Below the pieces are notes generated by a model that had not been told where the DNA came from, did not search any database, and was given only the letters and a program-made list of their open reading frames with translations. The position numbers and the translations under genes were made by a program. Of a stretch of DNA of 46,112 nt, positions 31,224-42,247 are shown piece by piece. Position 1 is the stretch's first letter. Each line of letters starts with the position of its first letter. Source of the DNA: an uncultured Verrucomicrobiae bacterium (GTDB lineage Bacteria > Verrucomicrobiota > Verrucomicrobiia > Limisphaerales > UBA1096); the NCBI GenBank assembly GCA_937770485.1, contig CALJHX010000041.1:1-46112 (forward strand), written 5' to 3'.

Positions 31224-32068
31224 TCAAGCCGGCCTTGCAGGGCGAAGCATTACTCGCCGACGTCCGTGCCGCCGCCAGCTCACAGGATGACCTGCATATT
31301 TGGTGGCTTGGGCAAAGTAGCTTTCTAGTCCAATGGCGCGGCAACCACCTGTTGTTCGACCCTTACCTCTCCGACTCGCTCTCTCGAAAGTATGCCGCCA
31401 CTGAGAAGCCGCACACACGCATGAGCGAGTTGGTCATTTCGCCGGACTCGCTGGACTTCATCGACCTCACTACCTCAAGCCATAATCACACCGACCATCT
31501 CGACGGCGAGACGCTGACCGCTCTCATGCGGGTAAATCCTGAGATGCAAATTCTAGTGCCGGCAGCAAACCGCACTTTCGCCGCTGACCGCTTAGGCGTG
31601 GCCCCAGAACGACTAGAGGCCATAGATGCCGGGCAGTCGATCAATCTTGGTTCGTTTGAGTTGCACGCCGTACCGGCCGCGCACGAGGCCTTGGCCAAGG
31701 ATGACCTCGGCCGTCATCAATACGTCGGCTACGTAGCTAAACTTGGCCCGTGGACAATTTATCACAGTGGCGACACCATTCTTTATGACGGCATGGAAGA
31801 GATATTGCTGCAGTGGAAAATCGATGTTGCGCTACTGCCGATCAACGGCCGCCGCACCGAGCGCCGGGTCGCGGGTAATTTGTGGGGGCACGAAGCGGCC
31901 AACTTGGCCAAGTCCATAGGTGCGCGAATGGTAATCCCGTGCCACTACGAGATGTTCGAGTTTAACACAGAGACCCCGGAGGAATTCGAAACCAACTGCC
32001 AAATGCTAGGCCAACCTCACAAAACCATTCGTGCCGGGCAGCGCTGGAGCAGTTTCGGTCTGAAGTAA
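31220..32068 (+). CDS. Metallo-beta-lactamase-fold hydrolase, UlaG-like
   Basis: 282 residues, cytoplasmic. The N-terminus HIWWLGQSSFLVQWRGNHLL and FDPYLSDSL are typical of the UlaG (L-ascorbate 6-phosphate lactonase) branch. Metal ligands: SHNHTDH (His88, His90, Asp92, His93), a second-sphere His155, Asp185 in IYHSGDTILYDGM and His242 in PCHYEMF; also LLPINGRRTERR. The GNLWGHEAANLAKSIGA segment matches UlaG-like proteins. UlaG itself opens the lactone ring of ascorbate 6-phosphate, but no other ula genes are present, so another phosphosugar lactone or ester is likely. Last gene of the galE operon; it runs toward the convergent tRNA with only 14 bp between. Confidence 0.9.
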   Translation: MIKPALQGEALLADVRAAASSQDDLHIWWLGQSSFLVQWRGNHLLFDPYLSDSLSRKYAATEKPHTRMSELVISPDSLDFIDLTTSSHNHTDHLDGETLTALMRVNPEMQILVPAANRTFAADRLGVAPERLEAIDAGQSINLGSFELHAVPAAHEALAKDDLGRHQYVGYVAKLGPWTIYHSGDTILYDGMEEILLQWKIDVALLPINGRRTERRVAGNLWGHEAANLAKSIGARMVIPCHYEMFEFNTETPEEFETNCQMLGQPHKTIRAGQRWSSFGLK

Positions 32069-32082
32069 ACCCGGGAGGAGGA

Positions 32083-32159
32083 TGGTACGCCCGGCAGGAC
32101 TCGAACCTGCAACATCCAGTTTCGGAAACTGACGCTCTATCCAATTGAACTACGGGCGC
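32083..32159 (-). tRNA. tRNA-Arg (anticodon CCG)
   Basis: The minus strand folds into a complete cloverleaf: acceptor GCGCCCG pairing with CGGGCGT (one G-U at the end), a D-arm with AGTTCAATTGGATAGAGC, an anticodon stem TCAGT/ACTGG closing the 7-base loop TTCCGAA (anticodon CCG, reading CGG, arginine), and a T-arm CAGGTTCGAGTCCTG. Discriminator A at 32086, and CCA is encoded at 32085-32083. The sequence closely resembles bacterial tRNA-Arg(CCG). It is oriented against the galE operon and downstream of the giant gene. Confidence 0.95.
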
Positions 32160-32272
32160 AATCTGTAAGTACCGGGGCTGTGTAAATCACAAGAACCGAA
32201 CACCGCTTATGTGTGCATTAATTTCGAGCAGTTTTCAAGGGTTTTTTCCTCCAACATCATATGTATTAGTTA

Positions 32273-32311
32273 GTGAAAAGAAAAACCCGTTGGCTGCATA
32301 GCCAACGGGTT
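32273..32311 (-). terminator. Intrinsic terminator of the giant surface-protein gene
   Basis: A perfect 12-bp stem (AACCCGTTGGCT / AGCCAACGGGTT, 32284-32311, loop of 4) is followed on the minus strand by a T-rich tract (TTTCTTTT). It lies 38 bases past the giant gene's stop and before the tRNA, so it should separate the two transcripts. There is no gene in 32160-32348. Confidence 0.9.
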
Positions 32312-32348
32312 GAATCAAAATAGAGGTGGATCACTTCGGCCAAACGGG

Positions 32349-35300
32349 TTACTCACCAACAACTTTGTAGTTTATTACTGCGTTGTCGTCCTTTAACTCA
32401 ATCGAGCTGATTTCCAATTTTGAGTCATCACCAGCCAGCAGCCTGTAAAAGCGCATAGCACCTGCTGCAGCTACCGTAATGGTTTTTGCATTTTCATCGA
32501 TGACTGCATCCGCCTCGGCCTCGAACGGTCCCAATACGCTAGTAGCGGAAATCAGAGTAATGGCTGTCACTGGTTCCAACTTAACCTGTGCGGTTACAAC
32601 AGTCTTCAGTCCGCCAGCATCCTCCACCTCAATGTCTATCGTGAAATCACCGGCACTGGCTTTCGTCGTGTACCAGAGAAACACTCCGTTGAACCCGTTT
32701 CTTATCTTCTTCTTGAATCCACTCGGGTTGTTCAATGCCTTGTATTTAAGCTTACCACCTTCTGGATCTGTAGCGCTAACCGTGAAACCTACATCAGCTC
32801 CAACCTTGGCGATAATCGGTTCAATAGGTTCAACTGTTGGAGGTTTGTTTGCACTTACCGTCACTTCAAGGGTTCCACTTGTAAGCCCGTCCCGGTCATC
32901 GACAGCGAAGATTGTAACAGTGTAAGTGGCATCCTCCGCATCTTCGGGCACTGACCACTGGATTAGGCCAGAAACAGAAATCTGCATTCCCTCGGGCGCA
33001 TCCCTCAAGAGGTACTTCAACTTATTATTATCCCCATCGGGATCATCAGCAGTTACTTGGACCTCGAGACTCTCCTCTGGTTTAACTGTCACCGGTTCGA
33101 GGACTGCCATTGTTGGAAGCTCATTTATCCCCAGGGTAACTTGAACGGTAACAACTGACTTGAGTCCAGCGGCGTCCGCAACTTCAATGTCTATCTGGTA
33201 CTCCCCATCAACTCCATTGTCTGTCGTCCAAATGAAATTGTTGTTTATACCATTTTCGGCTCCGCCCTCGAATCCATCTGGATTATTCAGCGCCGTGTAG
33301 GTTAGTTCGCCACCCTCCGGATCCGAGGCGGCAATCGTAAACTCAAGCTTGTCGCCAATCTTAAGAACAAATGCATCAACCGACTCAACCACAGGAGCTC
33401 CATTAACAACTATCTTAATTTGCTGGCTCGCACTCTCTCCAAAGGAATCAGTCACAACCGCGTCGGCTGTGTACTCACCACTGTGAGTTCCGGTTTGGGT
33501 CAACCAAGTCACCAAGCCATCCTGGGACACCTGCATTCCCGCCGGTGCATTAACGAGATTGTAGACCAGAGTAGCATTGTCATCGTCTACATCGTTCACA
33601 TCCAATTGAATGTTCACACTTTCACCAGCTAACAGATTCACTTGGGAAACCGCAGCTATCGTTGGAGCAACATTAGCCTTCACAGTGACCTTTGTAAGCA
33701 ACTCTCCCTTCATTCCACGAGAATCAGTTGCAATGAACCGAACATCGTAACTCCCAACCTGATTACTCGCAGGTGTCCAACTGAATCCCGTAGCGGCGTC
33801 ATAGGTTGCGCCCGCCGGCAATCCACTTGCAGTCAAAACCAAAGCTCCGTCATCGGGATCAGTGACAACAGGCTTAAAGGTCAGTAAACTTTGTTCCTTT
33901 ACTGACTGCGAACCAAGATCCTCCCACTTAGGTGTACTGTTAACGCTGACGTTGAAATTCCGACCCGCAGCCAGACCATCCTGGTCAATCACAAGAACCC
34001 TGACATTATATGATTTTCCATCATCACTGATACCTACTGTCCATTGGATTAGACCGTTATTCGATATGCTCATCGTTTCTGGTCCATTTTGAATCCCGTA
34101 CTTTAGTTTAGACAGATCGCCCTCGTCACCGGCAACCACTTGAACCTCATAGACATCCCCGATGGACAGTACCGAAGGAGAAATCGCTGCAATTGTCGGC
34201 GGGGAGTTAACCAGTAAGAGCGCTTCGTTACTCACCTGGAAACCAACCGAGTTCGCAATGATGACGGTATAATAACCTTCATTGGCTTTCGTGGCATTTT
34301 TAATAACGAGTGTGTTGTTAATCTCACCGTCAAGAGCAACACCGTCCTTCTGCCACTGGAAGGTCTTGGGGCCACTGCCTGAAGCCAAGGCAAACATTGT
34401 CGAGGAATCCCCAGCCAATATCTCAGCGCCAAGAGGCTGAAAGCTTATAGAGATCGGCTCATCGACAATCACCTCAGCATCACGACTCGCGACAGCTTCT
34501 GTCGAGTTGCTAACCTTTACGTGATAACTGCCGCTGTTTGCACGCGTCATCTCTGGCAGTTCTAAACCGGATCCGATAGCCCCATTGATCTTATTGACAC
34601 CAAAATACCATTGGTAGGCGTAAGGACCACTGCCACTAGCGACAACACTCATATTTAGCGTTTTCGAAATGGCAACATGAGTGTCATTTGGCTGAACGGT
34701 AATCTCCAACGGAAGAAGTACATTCAGGCTAGCAGACTCACTGGCAACTGCGCCATAGGTGCTTTGAACGATCACCACATAGTCTCCGTCATCAGACGCT
34801 TCGGCTGAATCAATGGTCAACGTATCATCAGTTGCTCCATTTATTTCAACACCATCGTGCTGCCACTGGAAAGTGAATGGGGCTGTACCCGTAACCTCAA
34901 CTGTGAACACGGCACTTCTGCCCTTCTCAACCGTCCTCTCAATCGGTTGTGTAGCAATCGCCGGAGGGAGATTGATCACCACAGTTGCCGAATCACTCGT
35001 TGCAGTACTTACCGAGTTGTTCAAGACCACATGATAGTTCCCTTGGTTGGCGGCACTAACATTGCTTATCTGCAACGAAGACTGTGTCGCACCGACTATG
35101 GCAGCTCCATCTTGATACCATTGATAACTGATTGGGCTTGAACCATTGGCAGCGACATCAAGAACGAGCAATGCACCTGCAACCACCGACTGCCCCAGTG
35201 GGTTTACAGTCACTGTCAGCGGTGTCAGCACTCGAACATCAACTGATTGACTGTTAGTGATTCCAGCCTCGTTGGAAACCTCGACCGAATAGCTGCCTTC

Positions 35301-37238
35301 GTCAGACAACTTTAAGCCTACAAGATCCAGAGAAGTCTGGGTCTGCCCATCCAGAACAACTCCATCCTGACGCCACTGATAGGAAACAGTTCCGGAACCA
35401 ATCGCTTCCACGCTCAGTGAAATATCTCCGCCCACCAACACCGCACCTCCTGTTGGCTGAGTCTGGATAACCGGCGGCGCAACAACAGTCACACTTGCTG
35501 TTTCGCTTGTGGCAGAACCCGCTGCGTTAGAAACAGTAACATGATAACTGCCTGAATCACTTGAGGTTACAGCAGAAATCGAGTAAGCGGATCCAGTTCC
35601 ACCTGAAATCTTTCCGCCATCCTTATACCACTGATATTCGAGGCTCTCCCCAACCGCTGAAACGGACAACAACAGGCGGGCGGACTGCCCAATCGTTTTG
35701 CCGCTTGGCGAGCCAGTAATAGTCGGCGGTGAAATTACACTGATTTGAATAACGGCACTCACCGTCGTCCCGACTGTATTAGTCACTTCAACCGTGTAAT
35801 CACCCGCATCCGTGCTGCCTACACTGCTTAAAGTAAGAGAATTACTCACTGCCCCGGTGATTGAGATACCATCACGCTTCCACTGGTAACTCATCGTTAG
35901 GCTGTTGGAAGCCGAAACTGACAATTCAACATTTGACCCGGCTATTGCAGAAGTGGAATTTGTCAGGGAAGCAATCGCCGGAGCAGTGTCAACCGCCACC
36001 GCAGCTACATCACTTAAAACACTTCCTGCTGGGTTCGTTACAACTACCTGGTAATTCCCGGCTGATGCTGCGTTGAGATCCACCAAACTCAGAGAAGCCG
36101 ATGTGGCTCCTATAACTTTCTCACCATCATGCATCCACTCATATGTGATTGGATCGGAGCCGACCGCAGATACCGCCAGTGAAACACTTCCACCAACAAC
36201 ACCACGCACGTCCGCCGGCTGCGTCTCTAGGCTAACCGGCTGTACAACCCGTACCGGGATCACGTCACTTGTGGTTGTGCCCGCAAAGTTGCTGACCTCA
36301 ACCGTGTAATCCCCTGCATCAGCGTATTGCAGATTGGCCAAGCTCAATTTGGATGATGTCGCCCCATCAATGATGTTGCCGTCACGGCGCCATTGGTATG
36401 TCAATTCCGCGTCTGCCAGCGGATTACTGGCAATCACTTCCAAGGTCACTGATCCACTTAACAGCCCATCGGCATTCTCAGTAAGAGAACTCAACGTCGG
36501 CACCTTCGCCAACTCGTGGTTCAACTGTACAGTGCCCGTTTCACCCCCGACACCATCCACAGCAACGAGGTAAGTCACTCCCTTCTCTGCGCTAAACACC
36601 ACCTCACTGTCCTGCCCGTCGTCACCGCTGTCATTGTCGCTGGCCACTTCTGTTATGGCATCCCACCCAGTCCCGCTACCTACCTGGTAGATTGCCAATA
36701 CTGTGTTAAAATTACTCTTGTCCGTATTTATCTTGGCCGTGCCACTCTCATCCGGTGTGAATGTCGTCCATGCGGAAGCACCACCCGTGGTACCAGCATG
36801 ATTAGGCTCACCCGGATCCTTAGCCGCCCCCGTGGTGCTGTAAACCGTTGCACCGCTAAACGAGAACTCACCCGGCTTCTTCTGGATCTTCCGTAACTTC
36901 GCAATCAAACGGGGTAGCAAATCAGGGCCGCCAAGAATCACTTCATTCTGGTTTGCATCGGCGCCATCAAGCTTGGTGAGATCCAGCTTCGTGTTGACCT
37001 CGACTTCAGGCGCATCCTTGACAAGATTTATTGTAAGTTGAGCAACCTCACTCACCACTGATTCGCCGCCGGAGATCACCTTGACTGAATAGGCACCCGC
37101 ATCAGTAGTCTTCAGATCCTCTAGAACAAGGCTCTTCGAAGATTCACCCACGATCCAACTCCCTTCCTTGAACCAAGCGTATGACACACCGGTTTCCAAT
37201 TCCAAGGAAACATCGAACTTTACTTGACTACCAACCAA
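32349..37238 (-). CDS. Giant protein, C-terminal segment (Ig, PPC, Ig array, cadherin-like modules, cap)
   Basis: 1629 residues, the longest intact piece. Residues 1-72 are an Ig-like domain (SYAWFKEGSW, TTDAGAYSVKV). About 75-245 is a PPC-like module (KDPGEPNHAGTTGGASAWTT, NTVLAIYQ, DSEVVFSAEKGVTYLVAVDG). Then come nine Ig domains of about 84 residues with the motif YQWxxDGxxIxGAT...DAGxYxVxVxNxxG. Six cadherin/Ig-putative modules follow (e.g. LTASGLPAGATYDAATGFSW; NDVDDDNATLVYNL; ASDPEGGELTYTALNNPDGF), and two of them share a near-identical LNNP(D/S)GF core. The final 75 residues are the cap with the RFYRLLAG segment. It ends in VVGE with no sorting motif. The first codon is not a real start; the frame joins the preceding piece near 37240. 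Confidence 0.85.
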   Translation of the reverse strand: MVGSQVKFDVSLELETGVSYAWFKEGSWIVGESSKSLVLEDLKTTDAGAYSVKVISGGESVVSEVAQLTINLVKDAPEVEVNTKLDLTKLDGADANQNEVILGGPDLLPRLIAKLRKIQKKPGEFSFSGATVYSTTGAAKDPGEPNHAGTTGGASAWTTFTPDESGTAKINTDKSNFNTVLAIYQVGSGTGWDAITEVASDNDSGDDGQDSEVVFSAEKGVTYLVAVDGVGGETGTVQLNHELAKVPTLSSLTENADGLLSGSVTLEVIASNPLADAELTYQWRRDGNIIDGATSSKLSLANLQYADAGDYTVEVSNFAGTTTSDVIPVRVVQPVSLETQPADVRGVVGGSVSLAVSAVGSDPITYEWMHDGEKVIGATSASLSLVDLNAASAGNYQVVVTNPAGSVLSDVAAVAVDTAPAIASLTNSTSAIAGSNVELSVSASNSLTMSYQWKRDGISITGAVSNSLTLSSVGSTDAGDYTVEVTNTVGTTVSAVIQISVISPPTITGSPSGKTIGQSARLLLSVSAVGESLEYQWYKDGGKISGGTGSAYSISAVTSSDSGSYHVTVSNAAGSATSETASVTVVAPPVIQTQPTGGAVLVGGDISLSVEAIGSGTVSYQWRQDGVVLDGQTQTSLDLVGLKLSDEGSYSVEVSNEAGITNSQSVDVRVLTPLTVTVNPLGQSVVAGALLVLDVAANGSSPISYQWYQDGAAIVGATQSSLQISNVSAANQGNYHVVLNNSVSTATSDSATVVINLPPAIATQPIERTVEKGRSAVFTVEVTGTAPFTFQWQHDGVEINGATDDTLTIDSAEASDDGDYVVIVQSTYGAVASESASLNVLLPLEITVQPNDTHVAISKTLNMSVVASGSGPYAYQWYFGVNKINGAIGSGLELPEMTRANSGSYHVKVSNSTEAVASRDAEVIVDEPISISFQPLGAEILAGDSSTMFALASGSGPKTFQWQKDGVALDGEINNTLVIKNATKANEGYYTVIIANSVGFQVSNEALLLVNSPPTIAAISPSVLSIGDVYEVQVVAGDEGDLSKLKYGIQNGPETMSISNNGLIQWTVGISDDGKSYNVRVLVIDQDGLAAGRNFNVSVNSTPKWEDLGSQSVKEQSLLTFKPVVTDPDDGALVLTASGLPAGATYDAATGFSWTPASNQVGSYDVRFIATDSRGMKGELLTKVTVKANVAPTIAAVSQVNLLAGESVNIQLDVNDVDDDNATLVYNLVNAPAGMQVSQDGLVTWLTQTGTHSGEYTADAVVTDSFGESASQQIKIVVNGAPVVESVDAFVLKIGDKLEFTIAASDPEGGELTYTALNNPDGFEGGAENGINNNFIWTTDNGVDGEYQIDIEVADAAGLKSVVTVQVTLGINELPTMAVLEPVTVKPEESLEVQVTADDPDGDNNKLKYLLRDAPEGMQISVSGLIQWSVPEDAEDATYTVTIFAVDDRDGLTSGTLEVTVSANKPPTVEPIEPIIAKVGADVGFTVSATDPEGGKLKYKALNNPSGFKKKIRNGFNGVFLWYTTKASAGDFTIDIEVEDAGGLKTVVTAQVKLEPVTAITLISATSVLGPFEAEADAVIDENAKTITVAAAGAMRFYRLLAGDDSKLEISSIELKDDNAVINYKVVGE

Positions 37239-37560
37239 TCCGCTTTGGGACTCGGTTGTGTTGTGATAACCGGCAGCGCCGAATCTGTCACTTCAAGCAC
37301 CCAACCCAAAGCCACATCACCTGAGGCCCCATTATAACCGTCTATCGCCACATGATAGACTGTATCCTTGATCGCGTTGAATCGAAGCCTGCTTGTCAGG
37401 TAACCCCCTGAATCGGCATCCGACGCTCTTAAAATCAACGAATCAACTGTGCTTCCGGTGTAGACAGCAAGAGTCGTGTCAAATGTACTGCCTTCAGTGG
37501 AAAAGGTTACGATACCATTGTCTGATGCTGTCCAGCTTGTCCAGACTGACGCAGTGTGAA
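37220..37560 (-). CDS. Giant protein segment: first PPC-like module
   Basis: In this frame the sequence from about 37560 reads [74 protein letters not shown], a clear bacterial pre-peptidase C-terminal-like beta-sandwich. The beginning of the module is in the neighbouring frame ([18 protein letters not shown]...). The first strands appear shortened around the frame change, so a small deletion is possible there. The shift near 37240 moves it into the 1629-residue piece. Confidence 0.7.
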
Positions 37561-39417
37561 CCGTACATTGCTACCCCGGTAACTCCCCGTGCTACCGCCA
37601 GATGCTACTGAAGTTGCAAAGCTATCACCCAATTGAATCGCATCTGCCTTGACCCTTAGATTCATAGAGTTGCTGTACAAGGCGCCGCCCTCACTACCCA
37701 CGTTTAAGCTGTAGCTACCAGAGTCAGCCAGTGTGACGTTACTCAATACCAGTGTCTGCTCGGTTTCCCCTGAAATATTGACACCGTTCTTTAGCCACTG
37801 ATAGTTGAACGTACCAAAACCAGAAACAGGAGCAGTCAAAGTGACGGTCGAACCCGGATCAACCTCTTTCAAGGCATCCAGATCACCCACGCTTGGCGGC
37901 AACAATACCTCGACTGTAGCAGGCAAACTGGTCACATCCCCAACTTCATTGCCAACCACCACGCTGTAGCTACCGGCATCAGAAACACCGGCATCAACAA
38001 TCTGAAGTGTGGTTGCAGTCGCTCCATCAACCGCGGCACCATCCTTGTACCACTGATAGGCAATGGGCCCTGTGCCACTTGCCAAAATGCCTAACTCATA
38101 CGGTTGCCCCTGCCGAATCTGGGTTGATACAGGCTGGGTGACAACGATAACAGGCTGGGCAACACGCAGTGTGGCCGTCTGACTGATTTGATCACCCGCA
38201 GAATTGCTGACCAGAACCTGATAGCCTCCTGTATCAGACGTGGCAACACTGCTGACCGTGTGGCTCGCCGATGTCGCTCCTGTAATCTTTTCTCCGTTCT
38301 TGATCCACTGATATGTTAGCGGATCCGTCCCGGTCGCAGTGACCGAAAGGGTCACACTCGCACCTGTCGGGGCAGTCCGCCCCTGCGGTTGCGCAGTTAT
38401 CGCCACAGGCGTCGTAATGGTCACAACGGCGCTATCGCTGGATGCCGATCCGGCCTCGTTCGTAACCGAGACCGAATATGTCCCGGCATCAGACTCAATA
38501 ACAGAATCAATGACCAGCGATTCAGACGTCTGACCAGCAATGGCCTGATCGCCCTTTAGCCATTGATAGAACAGTGGCTTAGTTCCTGTTGTCTCGACCC
38601 GCATAACAAGACTATCTTCTACCAGGCCATCAAATGGTCTTGGTTGTAATGTAATCTTCGCTGGAACACTTAACTTAAGAATTGCACTGTCGCTTATGTC
38701 AGTTCCAGCCTGGTTACTTACATGCACTTCATATGTGCCCCTATCCACGACCTGTGCATCAAGAATGTTCAACGACGCCCGTGTTCCGCCTGCCACCTTC
38801 GTACCATTTTTATACCATTGGTAACTGACCGGCTCACTTCCAGTCGCCTGAATTGTAAGCACCGCATTCGCGCCCTGTATGACTGTTGTGCCAACCGGTT
38901 GCTGCACAACCGTCACCGGCTCAACTACCGATACCTCGATAAGGGTGCTCCTTGCATTACCAACTGCATTGACAACCTCGACCTGATAGAAGCCAGCATT
39001 CTGAGCCGTTACATCAACAATACTTAATTCAGAATTACTCCCAGACGAATAGAGGTCTCCTCCCCTGTACCAGTTATAGGTAAGGGGTTTTGTTCCGCTG
39101 GCGCTCACCTGTAGATTTAATGTTCCTCCGGCAAGCAACTCTGTGTCCTCAATTGAATGAACCAACCTGGGAGCAACACTCACACTCAACTTAGAGTTGT
39201 TACTGCTGGCTACTCCCCCTTTGTTAGAAGCCTTAACCTGATAAGTACCGCGATTCGTTTCGGACACTATCCCGATCTCATATACTGAATCTGTTGCCCC
39301 AACAATTGGGCTACCTCCGTAGAACCATTGATAACTAATTGGACTTGTTCCGATTGCCTCAACACTGAACCTGGCAATCGAACCTTCGCCAACTGTCACA
39401 TTCTCGAGATAACTCAA
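37507..39417 (-). CDS. Giant protein segment: seven Ig-like domains and start of PPC module
   Basis: 636 residues: seven I-set-like domains of about 84 residues, each with a YQW(Y/I/L)K(N/D)G core, an Asp-x-Gly-x-Tyr corner ([24 protein letters not shown]) and a VSNxAG turn, then the opening of the PPC module. Bacterial Ig-like domains of this type give rigid stalks for adhesion or matrix proteins. The first residues ([16 protein letters not shown]) continue the domain begun in the previous piece, joined by what looks like one extra A. Confidence 0.8.
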   Translation of the reverse strand: MSYLENVTVGEGSIARFSVEAIGTSPISYQWFYGGSPIVGATDSVYEIGIVSETNRGTYQVKASNKGGVASSNNSKLSVSVAPRLVHSIEDTELLAGGTLNLQVSASGTKPLTYNWYRGGDLYSSGSNSELSIVDVTAQNAGFYQVEVVNAVGNARSTLIEVSVVEPVTVVQQPVGTTVIQGANAVLTIQATGSEPVSYQWYKNGTKVAGGTRASLNILDAQVVDRGTYEVHVSNQAGTDISDSAILKLSVPAKITLQPRPFDGLVEDSLVMRVETTGTKPLFYQWLKGDQAIAGQTSESLVIDSVIESDAGTYSVSVTNEAGSASSDSAVVTITTPVAITAQPQGRTAPTGASVTLSVTATGTDPLTYQWIKNGEKITGATSASHTVSSVATSDTGGYQVLVSNSAGDQISQTATLRVAQPVIVVTQPVSTQIRQGQPYELGILASGTGPIAYQWYKDGAAVDGATATTLQIVDAGVSDAGSYSVVVGNEVGDVTSLPATVEVLLPPSVGDLDALKEVDPGSTVTLTAPVSGFGTFNYQWLKNGVNISGETEQTLVLSNVTLADSGSYSLNVGSEGGALYSNSMNLRVKADAIQLGDSFATSVASGGSTGSYRGSNVRFTLRQSGQAGQHQTMVS

Positions 39418-42247
39418 ATCTTACAGGAGTAATCACATCAAGTAACACAGCTTCACTCTCAACAGATCCACCGCGATTCAAAACCAACACACTATAACTC
39501 CCAGCATCCGAGTCCGCTACTGAATCAATTACGAAACTGTCTCCACCAGCACCATCCACAAGAACTCCGTTCTTGTACCACTGATAAGTCAAAGGCTTGC
39601 TGCCACCTGCAAACACACCGAGTTCAACTGAATTGCCCAAAATTACCGTTTGCACAACTGGTGCCTGATGAACCCGCTCAGCCAGAAACTTCGTAATGGT
39701 AGGACCCGCAACTACATCCAGCCTGGCCATGCTGCTCTTGATTGAACCCACCGGATTTGTGATCTCTACCTGATAAAGACCTGAATTCTCGCTCTCCAGT
39801 TGATTCAGTTTTAACAACGCGTCATTCGCATCTGCTAGAAGCGCTCCTCCCTTGAACCACTTATAACTTACCGGGCCGCTACCGCTTACCCCGACCTCAA
39901 GCCGTGCTTTGCCACCAATCATCGACATCGTGTCCTCTAAGTCACTGAGCAATTGTAATGGGACATTCACAGTCAATCTCGCAGAATCGCTGGTCGCTTC
40001 TCCTGCAATGTTGGTAAGCTTTACACTATAAGACCCTGAATTCTGACTATCTACGTTGCTCAGGTTGAGGTCTGCGCTTGTCGCACCGTCGATAGCATCT
40101 CCCTGATAGTACCATTGATAGGTAATCGGCTGAGTCCCGCTCACGGCAACTGAGAAACCAGTATCTACTCCTTTTTCAACAGACTTATCGCCAGGTTGAC
40201 GATTGATCAATGGAGCTGAATTAACTGTCAGATAAGCCGAACTGGTGTCCGTCATTTCAACACCACCAAGACTGTTTTTGACGATCACACTGTAATCACC
40301 ACTGTTCAACTCGTTGATGCTATTTAATACAAGCTTTTCACTATTCTCTCCACGTAACTTGTTACCATTATGATACCACTGGTATGCAATCGGAGTTGCT
40401 CCCTGAGCATCCACCATCAACGTTAAATCCGACCCCACTTTCACAGACGTATTCTCTAGCCCTTTAACTATAGACACCGGCATATTCAGAGAGAGCTTCA
40501 CCGAATCACTTATATACTCACCAGCCTCATTATTTAGACGAACAAAGTATTCGCCGCCGTCCGTAGCATTCGCTGAAGTTATCGTTAGATCCAGTTCGCT
40601 CTCTCCATCCAACAACTTGCCGTTCTTGTACCACTCAACATTAATCGGCAGGCTACCTTCAACATCGAGGCTAAACCTATGGGTCGCTCCAAGATCAATT
40701 GTGGTGACTTCCAATCCGCCAAGCAAAACCGGTGGCACCAGGACTTTCAATGTGCCCGCCTCACTCACTTTGGAACCGAGTGCATTCATAACGATTACGG
40801 TATAATCTCCGGCCTTTTCTGGTGTGGAATTATCTATTTTTAACACCCCCTCATTGGCTCCTGTTATTATCCCCCCATTTAAGTACCACTGGTAGGCTAG
40901 AGGCTTCCGACCGCTTGCAGTCACACTTAGCTGACCTGAATTACCGGATATCAATGTAAACGACTCAGGGTTTATCAGGATACTTGGCTTCGCATCATCA
41001 GCTGCTAACGGCAAGACAGTTATCTGAACTGTCTTTTCAACAGGGTTAAAGTTAGAGCTAGCACTCGCAACAAAGACAACTTTCAGATCGTAGACACTAT
41101 ATAATTCTCCAGCCCGCACCCTCAAGACAGTTCCAGAGGTAGGTGTGTAATTGAATGTTCCTGATATATTTGATGACGCGTTTAATTGTGAGACGCCCAA
41201 GGAGGTGCCCTCATCTATTCCAAGCGAGTTGAACCAGCTTACTACTGGGGTGGATTTTGAGACATCAATGGCTACACGCCCAGTTATCACATTATACTCT
41301 ACTGTATCATCAGGAGTGAATGTGACCTGTATTGACTGCCCATTTCCTACATTCAATACAGCTCCCTCAGATGGAGAGTACTCATAAATACCCGGGACAT
41401 TTGCAACAGCATTTAACTGAAATCGGGTTAGTGCTGTACCATAAATAATTTCAGAAGGATTTACCCAGGTTAATACTGGATCGTCCGAAACAGCAGTTAC
41501 ATCGACGGAAACAACAACATCTTCGCCAATAGGGCCTTTCTTGCTGACAACAGCACCCGTGCTAGATTCATCCAACACCTGAATGGTGAATGCTTCCAAT
41601 ATTCCGTTGGCATTTAAATCCGGTGTCCAGTAAACCGACTCGGCCTTTGCCAAACGCAAACCAGTTATCGCGTTCTGTCCATCGCTAAGACTGCCGCTTA
41701 ACACCGAGTTGATCTGGAACACGATATCATCGCCATCACCATCATACGCATCTGATGAGTTCAATAGATCTGCATAGGTCACTTGGAAACTAGCGTCTTC
41801 CTTAGCACCGACAAGTGTACTTACGCTGCTCAGACTAGGTACATCCTCAACATTGTTTATCGTGATCTCTACCTTGGCCGGTACGGAATCCAACTCGCCG
41901 TCACTGGCCACGAAGTTAAAACTGTCAGATCCATAAAAATCCCTGTTTGGAACATAGCTCCACTCAGAACCTGCGCCAACCAGCGTGCCGTTAAGGGGTT
42001 TATCAATAATATTGAACGTCAGTGCAGTGAGCTCAGCATCTGTACCGACAAGGGTGATTCTTGCCTCAGCCTCCTCATTCGCCGTGACGGTTGCGGTTGT
42101 TGCTACAGGTGCCGCATTGACTTCTGCCACACTAATCACCACTTGCGTTTTCGCCTCAAGTGTCCCGTCTGAAACAACCACATTAAACGAGTATGATCCA
42201 GGTCCCTGTTCCTCGCTTGGGGTCCACGCTATTGTGGCACCTGTCAA
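39359..42247 (-). CDS. Giant protein segment: VCBS-like, MBG-like and six Ig-like domains
   Basis: 962 residues. It begins in a cadherin-like strand ([19 protein letters not shown]), followed by a VCBS/cadherin-like module ([40 protein letters not shown]) and a long domain with YTPDL-type calcium-like Asp clusters ([23 protein letters not shown]). Next are two MBG-like modules ([39 protein letters not shown]), then six Ig domains (YQWYLNG, VEWYKNG, YQWYHNG, YQWYYQG, YKWFKGG, YQWYKNG). No catalytic residues are visible. It joins its neighbours by small indels at about 42240 and 39420. Confidence 0.8.
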   Translation of the reverse strand: MTGATIAWTPSEEQGPGSYSFNVVVSDGTLEAKTQVVISVAEVNAAPVATTATVTANEEAEARITLVGTDAELTALTFNIIDKPLNGTLVGAGSEWSYVPNRDFYGSDSFNFVASDGELDSVPAKVEITINNVEDVPSLSSVSTLVGAKEDASFQVTYADLLNSSDAYDGDGDDIVFQINSVLSGSLSDGQNAITGLRLAKAESVYWTPDLNANGILEAFTIQVLDESSTGAVVSKKGPIGEDVVVSVDVTAVSDDPVLTWVNPSEIIYGTALTRFQLNAVANVPGIYEYSPSEGAVLNVGNGQSIQVTFTPDDTVEYNVITGRVAIDVSKSTPVVSWFNSLGIDEGTSLGVSQLNASSNISGTFNYTPTSGTVLRVRAGELYSVYDLKVVFVASASSNFNPVEKTVQITVLPLAADDAKPSILINPESFTLISGNSGQLSVTASGRKPLAYQWYLNGGIITGANEGVLKIDNSTPEKAGDYTVIVMNALGSKVSEAGTLKVLVPPVLLGGLEVTTIDLGATHRFSLDVEGSLPINVEWYKNGKLLDGESELDLTITSANATDGGEYFVRLNNEAGEYISDSVKLSLNMPVSIVKGLENTSVKVGSDLTLMVDAQGATPIAYQWYHNGNKLRGENSEKLVLNSINELNSGDYSVIVKNSLGGVEMTDTSSAYLTVNSAPLINRQPGDKSVEKGVDTGFSVAVSGTQPITYQWYYQGDAIDGATSADLNLSNVDSQNSGSYSVKLTNIAGEATSDSARLTVNVPLQLLSDLEDTMSMIGGKARLEVGVSGSGPVSYKWFKGGALLADANDALLKLNQLESENSGLYQVEITNPVGSIKSSMARLDVVAGPTITKFLAERVHQAPVVQTVILGNSVELGVFAGGSKPLTYQWYKNGVLVDGAGGDSFVIDSVADSDAGSYSVLVLNRGGSVESEAVLLDVITPVRFELSRECDSWRRFDCQVQC

